Shown: positions 6,373 through 11,788 of the stretch, in pieces | Layout of the letters: every line of letters begins with the position of its first letter | Position numbering within the stretch: position 1 is the first letter of the stretch | Origin: an uncultured Collinsella sp. | GTDB taxonomy: Bacteria > Actinomycetota > Coriobacteriia > Coriobacteriales > Coriobacteriaceae | Reading direction: 5' to 3' | NCBI GenBank assembly: GCA_900550785.1 | Contig: URTL01000054.1 | Location: forward strand, 1-11,788 | DNA length: 11,788 bases | Notes under the pieces: generated by a model | The model's input: only the letters and a program-made list of their open reading frames with translations | Told to the model about the DNA's origin: nothing | Databases searched by the model: none | Position numbers and translations under genes: made by a program

Positions 6373-7218
6373 ATGGTCGTACCCGAGCTTTCGCTCATGA
6401 ACATCAACCATCGTTACTACAGCATCGAGACGTTTTTTAAGGCTGCAGGTGAGGCCGGCTATCGCAATATCGAGCTGTGGACCGGCTCGATGCACCTGTA
6501 TGTGGATTGCCATGAGCACGATTCGGTGGATAAGATTCGCGATCTTGCCGCCCAATACGGTATCAAGATCGTGTGCGTGTGCCCCGAGCAGAACAACCCC
6601 AAGCCGTGGAACGTCGCGGTGCGCGGTGAGGCGGGCCAAAAACGCATCCTCTCGTACTTTAAGAATGTGATCGACGTTGCCGTTGAGTTGGGCGTGCCGC
6701 AGATTCTGGTGACGAGTGGTTGGGCCTATCTGGACGAGCCGGCTGAGGACGCCTGGGCCCGCAGCGTTGCCATGCTGCGCTCGGTGTGCGACTACGCCGA
6801 TACGCGCGGTATTCGCGTCGCGCTCGAGGCCCTGCAGCCGTCGGAGTCCGTGTTGGTCAACACCGCACAGGATGTCGCGCGCATCCTCGAGGCGGTCGAT
6901 CGCCCCAACCTGAAGGCCTGTATCGACTTTGGCGCCATGGAAGTTGCCGGCGACACGATCGACGGCTACTTTGAGGTTTTGGGCGACAAGATCGTTCACA
7001 CCCACTTTGTAGATGTGGGCGGCGGCACGACGCATCTTGCCTGGGGCGACGGCGAGCGTGATATGCGTGCCGACCTCGAGGCACTCATGCGCCACGGCTA
7101 TACGGGCTATGTCTCGGCCGAGACGTGTGATGGCCGCTACTATCAGGATCCGTCCAAGGCGACGACTCAGGTTATCGAGATGTATCGCCGTGTGACAGCG
7201 GAGATGGAAGCCGAATAA
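6373..7218 (+). CDS. FrlC-like sugar-amine 3-epimerase (xylose-isomerase-type TIM barrel)
   Basis: This 281-residue cytoplasmic TIM-barrel protein belongs to the AP-endonuclease-2/sugar isomerase superfamily. It most resembles E. coli FrlC, which interconverts fructoselysine and its C3 epimer psicoselysine. Shared stretches include the N-terminal AGYRNIELWTG, ALEALQPSESVLVNTAQDV, FEVLGDKIVHTHFVDVGG and HGYTGYVSAE. The metal ligands expected from this family are all present: Glu152, Asp185, His211 and Glu250. GGGGAGG precedes ATG 6373. It sits behind a terminator-like hairpin after EIID and before a second deglycase gene. Known FrlC acts on the unphosphorylated compound, whereas a PTS delivers the phosphate, so the real substrate here is an open question. 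A different sugar epimerase or isomerase activity remains possible. Confidence 0.85.
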   Translation: MVVPELSLMNINHRYYSIETFFKAAGEAGYRNIELWTGSMHLYVDCHEHDSVDKIRDLAAQYGIKIVCVCPEQNNPKPWNVAVRGEAGQKRILSYFKNVIDVAVELGVPQILVTSGWAYLDEPAEDAWARSVAMLRSVCDYADTRGIRVALEALQPSESVLVNTAQDVARILEAVDRPNLKACIDFGAMEVAGDTIDGYFEVLGDKIVHTHFVDVGGGTTHLAWGDGERDMRADLEALMRHGYTGYVSAETCDGRYYQDPSKATTQVIEMYRRVTAEMEAE

Positions 7219-7227
7219 CTAAACTGC

Positions 7228-7272
7228 GCGGTTGCGCCGGAAACGCTTGGGCGGGTCTGGCGCAACGCTTTT
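7228..7272 (+). terminator. Terminator after the epimerase gene
   Basis: GTTGCGCC (7231-7238) pairs with GGCGCAAC (7259-7266), with an added GC step past a bulge, followed by TTTTAT. The loop is long (20 bases), so strength is uncertain. Confidence 0.6.
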
Positions 7273-7336
7273 ATAGCTGGCGAGTTGTGGGGAACCCGTT
7301 GGCAGTAGCGCTCGAAATAGACAACTATTGGCGTTG

Positions 7337-7343
7337 TAATACC
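7337..7343 (-). promoter_or_regulatory. Additional inverted GGTATTA box upstream of SIS2
   Basis: TAATACC on the + strand is GGTATTA on the - strand, matching the operator core. It lies about 57 bp upstream of the direct box pair, within a short ACAAC/GTTGT inverted repeat context. Such a third, oppositely oriented box was not seen at the other two promoters. Confidence 0.4.
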
Positions 7344-7390
7344 ACTCGGGCGAGGAAACCGACCGTTCGCCGCAAATCTCCGTGAGTTTG

Positions 7391-7437
7391 GATTGGTATT
7401 AAATAACAAGCAATCGTATGGCTATAATTGGTATCAG
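7391..7437 (+). promoter_or_regulatory. Promoter and paired operator boxes for the second SIS gene
   Basis: GATTGGTATTAAATA (7391-7405) and AATTGGTATCAG (7426-7437) are 35 bp apart, with a perfect TATAAT (7423-7428) abutting the downstream box. The layout closely copies the EIIC promoter at 4492. The inferred start leaves a leader of about 50 bases before the SIS2 ATG. Confidence 0.72.
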
Positions 7438-7485
7438 CAAGAAGCGCGATGTATAGAATTGCGCACATGTGATGGGAGGACACAC

Positions 7486-8547
7486 ATGAAGGAGACCGAG
7501 AAGATCGAGATCATGCACTTCGACCAGGAGGGCTACCTCGAGGACGGCAGGAACGTCTACGAGGCCGGCAAGAAGATGACCGCCCTGGCCGACCGCGTGC
7601 ACGAGGAGGGCTACGACGCCGTCTTCCTGATGGGCGTCGGCGGCACCTGGGACGAGTTCATGCAGCTCGAGTACCTCATGAACAAGTTCGGCGACCGCGA
7701 CCTCGAGGTCTACCTGATCCACGCCGCCGAGTGGAACGTCATGGGCCACAAGCGCATGACCGACAGGTCCGTCGTGCTGACCGCCTCCGAGTCCGGCACC
7801 ACCCCCGAGGTGCTCGAGGCCGTCGGCAAGATGAGGGAGATGGGCGTGCGCGTCTTCGCCATGACCAACCCCGAGGGCAAGATCGGGCAGGCCGTGGGCG
7901 CCGAGAACTGCGTCATGATGGCCTCCGACCACGGCGCCGGCGGCTGCGAGAAGGGCTACTACCTCGCCGACTGCTTCGGCCTGCGCCTGCTCAACCGCCG
8001 CGGCTGCTTCCCCAAGTTCGACCTGTTCATCGAGCAGACGAAGGACGTCTGGAAGGACATGCTCGACATCCGCAAGCGCTTCGAGCCGCGCGCCGAGGAG
8101 CTCGCCAGGAAGTACGCGCTGGCCGACTACACCATGTTCATCGGCTCGGGCGCGCTGTGGGGCGAGACCATCCTGTACTCCATGTGCCTGCTCGAGGAGA
8201 TGCAGTGGAAGCGCATCCGCCACATCACCTCGCACGACTTCTTCCACGGCACGCTCGAGCTGCTCGAGCCCGGCGTCCCGGTGTTCCTGTTCATGGGAGA
8301 GGACGAGTGCCGCGCCCTCGACGAGCGCGTCCGCGCCTTCCTCACCAGCGGCGTGACCGGCGACGAGGACTACGTCATCATCGACACCGCCGAGTACGCG
8401 ATCCCGGGCCTGGACGACGACTTCCGCGTCATCGTGTCCCCCTGGATCCTGTCCGTGCTGACCACCGACCGCCTCGCGCGCAACTACGAGCTGGTCACCA
8501 AGCACAACCTCAAGTACCGCCGCTACTACCACCAGTTCGACTACTAA
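7486..8547 (+). CDS. FrlB-like SIS-domain sugar-amine-6-phosphate deglycase, copy 2
   Basis: Read side by side, this 353-residue gene is base-for-base the same as the one at 2337-3398. The shared run covers exactly ATG to TAA: the base before (C against A) and the base after (G against T) already differ. The protein therefore has the same two SIS modules, phosphate loop TASESGTT (99-106), catalytic pair Glu238/His254 and FrlB-like tail. It has its own promoter with operator boxes, its own ribosome site (GGGAGG, six bases before the ATG) and its own terminator, so it is a single-gene unit. In Salmonella gfr, two different deglycases handle two substrates. Here the two cannot differ in specificity, only in expression. 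The extreme G/C-ending codon use sets both copies apart from their neighbours. Confidence 0.88.
   Translation: MKETEKIEIMHFDQEGYLEDGRNVYEAGKKMTALADRVHEEGYDAVFLMGVGGTWDEFMQLEYLMNKFGDRDLEVYLIHAAEWNVMGHKRMTDRSVVLTASESGTTPEVLEAVGKMREMGVRVFAMTNPEGKIGQAVGAENCVMMASDHGAGGCEKGYYLADCFGLRLLNRRGCFPKFDLFIEQTKDVWKDMLDIRKRFEPRAEELARKYALADYTMFIGSGALWGETILYSMCLLEEMQWKRIRHITSHDFFHGTLELLEPGVPVFLFMGEDECRALDERVRAFLTSGVTGDEDYVIIDTAEYAIPGLDDDFRVIVSPWILSVLTTDRLARNYELVTKHNLKYRRYYHQFDY
7486..8547 (+). repeat. Perfect 1062-bp direct repeat, right copy
   Basis: The right copy of the SIS coding repeat is in the same orientation as the left. Together they bracket EIIA, EIIB, EIIC, EIID and the epimerase, so homologous recombination between them could delete or amplify a 5149-base unit. 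Confidence 0.9.
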
Positions 8548-8558
8548 GAGCTGGTCAC

Positions 8559-8593
8559 GGGTCCGATATCTTGGCTGGTTGATATCTCGACCC
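8559..8593 (+). other. Inverted repeat directly after SIS2
   Basis: GGGTC and GATATC (8559-8570) pair with GATATC and GACCC (8581-8593) across a ten-base loop with a small internal mismatch. No T-run follows, but a true terminator starts seven bases later, so this may be a 3' stabilising structure or a protein site. Confidence 0.45.
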
Positions 8594-8599
8594 TGCACA

Positions 8600-8631
8600 A
8601 GGGCGTCCGCATTTGCGCGGGCGCCCTTTTT
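8600..8631 (+). terminator. Rho-independent terminator of SIS2
   Basis: GGGCGTCCGC (8601-8610) pairs over ten base pairs (one G-U) with 8617-8626, followed by five T (8627-8631). It marks the end of the sugar-amine locus before the histidine genes. Confidence 0.88.
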
Positions 8632-8742
8632 GCGTTGTGACAAGAGACTGCTGCTAACCGCTCGCCCTATGTTTCCAAATGAATACGCTATGAACGGTTG
8701 TGGCGGATTTTCCCCGCAAACACTCTAGTATGCTAAAGTACC

Positions 8743-8774
8743 CAGAAGACCGGCGGAGCTATGCCGGTCTTCTG
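8743..8774 (+). other. Leader hairpin upstream of the histidine operon
   Basis: CAGAAGACCGGC (8743-8754) is a perfect twelve-base match to GCCGGTCTTCTG (8763-8774) around an eight-base loop (GGAGCTAT). No T-run follows. A possible -10 (TAGTAT, 8726-8731) lies just before it, with no convincing -35. It would sit at the very 5' end of the his transcript, so it may stabilise the RNA or influence expression; no histidine-rich leader peptide or T-box was recognised. Confidence 0.5.
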
Positions 8775-8809
8775 CTCTATATGAAACACAGCATGAGGAG
8801 GCTCACCAG

Positions 8810-10525
8810 ATGACGGCCACACCGTGGGGATTCCGGGACATATTGCCCGAGGAGGCTCAGGCGCGCGAGGAGATTGCGCTGACGGTGAAGGGCTGCTTCA
8901 GGGAGCATCATTACCTGCCGGTCGAAACGCCGTTGCTCGAGGACAAGGGTTCGCTCGAGGAGGGCGGCCGCATTGCGGACACGCCGTTTAAGCTCTTTGA
9001 CGATGATGGCCGCCTGCTGGTGGTCCGTCCCGACAACACATTGCCGATCGTGCGCTTGGTTTCGACCCGCATGCGCGCGGCCGACCTGCCCCTGCGCCTT
9101 CGCTACGAGGCGCCGGTGGTTCGTGAGTGCCAGCGCAATGCCGGCGGCTCGCGTCAGTTCACACAGCTGGGTTTTGAGCTCATCGGTGTGGGTGACACTG
9201 CGGGCGATGTCGAGATCGTCTCGCTCGTGGCCGAGGCTGTGCGCAAGCTGGCGCTGCCCGATGCGCGCATTATCGCGGGTAGCGTGCGTCCGTTTAAGGA
9301 GCTGCTCGCGGCATGTGAGGATCGCGAGCTGGCCGCCGAGGCCCTGCGCTGCGTGCACGCCAACGACTTTGTGGGCCTCGATGCCCGCGTGGCGGCAAGC
9401 GCCGAGTCCGATGCCGTCAAGGCCGCCATTAGCGAGCTGCCGCGTCTGCACGGCGGTGCCGAGGTGCTCGACCGCGTGGACGCGCTGCTGGAGGCTGCCG
9501 GTATCGTCGCGCCGCTGACGCGCGAGCTGCGTGCCCTGGTCGAGGGCCTGGCACTCGAGGACGCCCAGGTGCTGTCGTTCGACTTCTCTATCATGAACTC
9601 TTTCGATTACTACACGGGCCTGGTCTTTAAGGCTTATGCGGGCGGACTGCCCGATCCGGTCGGTTCGGGCGGACGCTATGACTCCATCTTCACCGGCGCA
9701 TTTGGCGACGGTATCGAGGTGCCGGCGGCGGGCTTCGCCTTTTCGCTCGAGCGCCTGGAGGCCGCGCGCACCTCGGCCGAGGATGCCGCTTCCGATGGCG
9801 ATCACGCCGCGGGCCGTGGCGCCAAGGGTCCGCTGCGCATTGCCGTGCCCAAGGGCTCGCTCAAGGCCGACACGCTCGACGTGCTCGAGGCCGCGGGCTT
9901 GGATGTCTCTGAGCTGCGTGACCCCGGCCGTCATCTAATCGTGCGCGGCCGCGACACGCGTGCCGGCGAGGGCGCGGTCGGCGATATCGAGTTTGTCATC
10001 GTGCGTCCCAGCGATGCGCCTGCCTTTGTGGGCTGCGGTGGTGCCGATTGCGGCATCTGCGGTTGGGACTCGCTCATCGAGGCGGACCTCAACCTGCTGC
10101 AGCTGGTAGACCTGGGCTATGGCCTGTGCACCTTTATCGAGGCGGAGCCCGCGTGGCGCGCCGGCCAGGCCGAGCGCAACTATGCCCGCCGTGGTTCGCT
10201 TCGCGTGGCAACCAAGTACCCGCGCATCGCGAGTGCCTGGTATGCCGAGCGCGGCGTGAACGCCGACATCGTTTCGCTGCACGGTAACATCGAGCTGGGC
10301 CCCATTGTCGGCATGACCGATCGCATCGTGGATATTACCGCCACGGGCGCCACGCTGCGCGACAACGACCTGGTCATCACCGGTCGCATCATGGACTGCA
10401 CGGCCCGTTTCTTCGTCAACCCGGGTGCCGCGCGCCTCGATCCGCGTGTGCGCAACCTGGCCGATCGCCTGGCGGCTGCCGTGAAGGACAAGCATTTTGA
10501 GCCCGTCGCGGGCTCGGCACAATAG
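8810..10525 (+). CDS. hisZ-hisG: HisZ-HisG fusion: ATP phosphoribosyltransferase with its regulatory subunit
   Basis: This 571-residue fusion should catalyse the first step of histidine synthesis, joining PRPP to ATP. Residues 1 to about 320 are HisZ, the HisRS-like regulatory subunit: TPWGFRDILPEEA at the start, the RYEAPVVRECQR region, SFDYYTGLVFKAY and GSGGRYDSIFTGAFG. A linker rich in Ala, Gly, Asp and Ser (about 321-340) follows. Residues 342 to about 565 are short-form HisG: LRIAVPKGSLK, GCGGADCGICGWDSL, RVATKYPRIASAWY and the PRPP-loop region DITATGATLRDNDLV (508-522), where Ala511 stands where Glu is common. Short HisG normally needs a separate HisZ, so the fusion fixes a 1:1 ratio. 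GAGGAGG precedes ATG 8810. hisD follows after 105 bases. The single uninterrupted frame supports a genuine fusion. Confidence 0.93.
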   Translation: MTATPWGFRDILPEEAQAREEIALTVKGCFREHHYLPVETPLLEDKGSLEEGGRIADTPFKLFDDDGRLLVVRPDNTLPIVRLVSTRMRAADLPLRLRYEAPVVRECQRNAGGSRQFTQLGFELIGVGDTAGDVEIVSLVAEAVRKLALPDARIIAGSVRPFKELLAACEDRELAAEALRCVHANDFVGLDARVAASAESDAVKAAISELPRLHGGAEVLDRVDALLEAAGIVAPLTRELRALVEGLALEDAQVLSFDFSIMNSFDYYTGLVFKAYAGGLPDPVGSGGRYDSIFTGAFGDGIEVPAAGFAFSLERLEAARTSAEDAASDGDHAAGRGAKGPLRIAVPKGSLKADTLDVLEAAGLDVSELRDPGRHLIVRGRDTRAGEGAVGDIEFVIVRPSDAPAFVGCGGADCGICGWDSLIEADLNLLQLVDLGYGLCTFIEAEPAWRAGQAERNYARRGSLRVATKYPRIASAWYAERGVNADIVSLHGNIELGPIVGMTDRIVDITATGATLRDNDLVITGRIMDCTARFFVNPGAARLDPRVRNLADRLAAAVKDKHFEPVAGSAQ

Positions 10526-10597
10526 CGCGAGCGCGCACGGGCGCCCCAACGTACGGGCTGCGGGCCGACCGGTGCCGCTGCCCAGTCGCTCGTTTTT
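10526..10597 (+). terminator. Possible attenuator or terminator between hisZG and hisD
   Basis: GGGCTGCGG (10555-10563) pairs with CCGCTGCCC (10575-10583) with one T-T mismatch. An outer CGAGCG (10528-10533) can pair with CGCTCG (10587-10592), which is directly followed by five T. The composite could reduce readthrough into hisD. The long outer arm makes this uncertain. Confidence 0.45.
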
Positions 10598-10630
10598 CGA
10601 ACACAACCTCGACCGATAGGGGATACCGAT

Positions 10631-11776
10631 ATGAAGACCATCAAGCTTGCTCCCGGTGAGCGCCTCGTTACCAACCAGCTCAACCGCAAGGGTGTGCTGC
10701 CGCAAAACATCGTCGACGCCGCCCGCGATATCGTGGCCAACGTGCGTGCCAACGGCGATGCCGCGGTGCGCGATTACTGTCAGCGTTTTGACGGCGTCGA
10801 GCTGCAGAGCTTCCGTCTGCCGCAAGAGCAGGTCGATGCCGCGCTCGAAGGTCTCGATCCCGCTTTTGTCGCCGCGCTCGAGAAGGCCGCGCGTCAGATT
10901 CGCGAGTTCCACCAGCGCGAGGTCGAGCAGAGCTGGTTTACCACGCGCCCGGACGGCACGATGCTCGGCGTTAAGGTGACCCCGCTTGCGGCGGCTGGCA
11001 TCTACGTGCCGGGCGGTCGCGCGCAGTATCCCTCCACCGTGCTCATGAACGCCATTCCCGCCAAGGTGGCCGGCGTCAAGCGCGTGGTCATGGTGACCCC
11101 GCCGCAAAAAGACGGCCTGATCAGCCCCTACACGCTCGCCGCGGCTAAGCTCGGCGGCGTGGACGAAATCTATATGGTGGGCGGCGCTCAGGCCGTGGCC
11201 GCGCTGGCGTACGGTACCGAGACCATTCCGCGCGTCGACAAAATCACCGGACCGGGTAACGCTTTTGTCGCCGCTGCCAAGCAGATTGTCTCGGGTGACG
11301 TGGGTATCGATATGGTCGCCGGTCCCTCCGAGGTCTGCGTGCTGGCCGACGCCACGGCCAAGCCCATGGTGGTCGCGGCAGACCTGATGGCTCAGGCCGA
11401 GCACGATCCGCTGGCAGCCTGCTATCTGGTGACTTGCGACGAGCAGTTTGCGCGCGAGGTCGAAGCCGGCATCGACATTCTGGTGGCGCAGTCGCCGCGT
11501 GCCGAGATCACACGCGCCTCGCTCGACAACGAAGGCACCATCGTGGTGGCCGCCGACATGGCTGCCGCCGTCGAGGCCGTGAACACCGTGGCGCCCGAGC
11601 ACCTTGAGCTGCACTGCAAGGACGCGATGGGCCTGCTCGGCGGCATTCGCAACGCCGGCGCCATCTTTGTGGGCGCTTGGAGCTCGGAGCCGCTCGGCGA
11701 TTATGTTGCCGGCCCCAACCACACGCTGCCGACCGGCGGTACGGCCATGTTCTCCAACCCGCTTTCGGTCGAATAG
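10631..11776 (+). CDS. hisD: Histidinol dehydrogenase, cut short by an in-frame TAG
   Basis: This gene encodes HisD, which oxidises histidinol to histidine in two NAD-dependent steps. The 381 residues read so far are well conserved: GIYVPGGRAQYPSTVLMNAIPAKVAGV (123-149), KITGPGNAFVAAAK (204-217), GPSEVCVLAD, Gln255 and His258 (AQAEHDP, zinc ligands by homology), the catalytic Glu323-His324 pair (APEHLEL), Asp357 and His364 (GDYVAGPNHTLPTGG). The frame then stops at TAG (11774-11776) after FSNPLSVE, about 45 residues before the usual end. The next codons in the same frame read Phe-Val-Lys-Arg, the normal HisD continuation, up to the window edge. The missing tail would carry the last zinc ligand (His419 in E. 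coli). So the protein is probably inactive unless the stop is read through or is a sequence error. The ATG at 10631 has a weak upstream GATAGGGGA. Confidence 0.85.
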   Translation: MKTIKLAPGERLVTNQLNRKGVLPQNIVDAARDIVANVRANGDAAVRDYCQRFDGVELQSFRLPQEQVDAALEGLDPAFVAALEKAARQIREFHQREVEQSWFTTRPDGTMLGVKVTPLAAAGIYVPGGRAQYPSTVLMNAIPAKVAGVKRVVMVTPPQKDGLISPYTLAAAKLGGVDEIYMVGGAQAVAALAYGTETIPRVDKITGPGNAFVAAAKQIVSGDVGIDMVAGPSEVCVLADATAKPMVVAADLMAQAEHDPLAACYLVTCDEQFAREVEAGIDILVAQSPRAEITRASLDNEGTIVVAADMAAAVEAVNTVAPEHLELHCKDAMGLLGGIRNAGAIFVGAWSSEPLGDYVAGPNHTLPTGGTAMFSNPLSVE

Positions 11777-11788
11777 TTCGTTAAGCGC

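Noticed and set aside
7393..7485. N-terminal extension of SIS2 running through the promoter boxes
   Set aside because: It would translate the TATAAT and operator boxes. GGGAGG just before ATG 7486 and the copy 1 boundary support the shorter form.
3399..7485. Composite transposon bounded by the two SIS genes
   Set aside because: There is no transposase, terminal inverted repeat or target-site duplication, and the SIS proteins are deglycase-like enzymes, not recombinases.

Overview
The window looks like a chromosomal segment from a gut Coriobacteriia, most likely Collinsella or a close relative. The evidence is the high-GC coding style, a complete mannose-family PTS beside sugar-amine catabolic genes, and a fused HisZ-HisG protein next to hisD. 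The genus is inferred from general resemblance, not from a database match. All genes lie on the + strand.

Layout. 68-559 is a small unassigned cytoplasmic protein. 595-2060 holds two overlapping GntR/UTRA transcription regulators closed by a terminator (2067-2102). 2337-7218 is a sugar-amine uptake and breakdown locus: an FrlB-like SIS deglycase, PTS EIIA, EIIB, EIIC and EIID, and an FrlC-like TIM-barrel epimerase. 7486-8547 is a second copy of the SIS gene that reads as identical in DNA to the first from ATG to TAA. 8810 onward starts a histidine biosynthesis operon (hisZ-hisG fusion, then hisD). The hisD frame is stopped by a TAG, yet the expected C-terminal sequence continues in frame behind it to the window edge.

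How the genes may work together. The PTS would import and phosphorylate a fructosyl-amine (Amadori product such as fructoselysine). The SIS deglycase would split the 6-phosphate into glucose-6-phosphate and the free amine, and the epimerase would bring a C3-epimer (psicosyl-amine) into the route. No FrlD-type kinase is visible, as expected if the PTS phosphorylates. This resembles the known frl (E. coli) and gfr (Salmonella) logic, and a human-gut Collinsella has been reported to consume fructoselysine. The exact substrate here is inferred.

Three transcription units (SIS1-EIIA-EIIB, EIIC-EIID-epimerase, SIS2) each start behind a pair of GGTATTAA/GGTATCA boxes 33-35 bp apart. In the last two units a perfect TATAAT abuts the downstream box. 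This suggests a small regulon, probably run by one or both GntR regulators. The most unusual feature is the pair of identical SIS genes: identity starts and stops at the coding boundaries, the codon use is almost wholly G/C-ending, and the pair brackets the PTS and epimerase genes.

No gene-free stretch exceeds 300 bases. The larger gaps (2061-2336, 4380-4673, 7219-7485, 8548-8809) hold the terminators, promoters, operator boxes and hairpins listed below. No tRNA, rRNA, CRISPR array or insertion sequence was seen.
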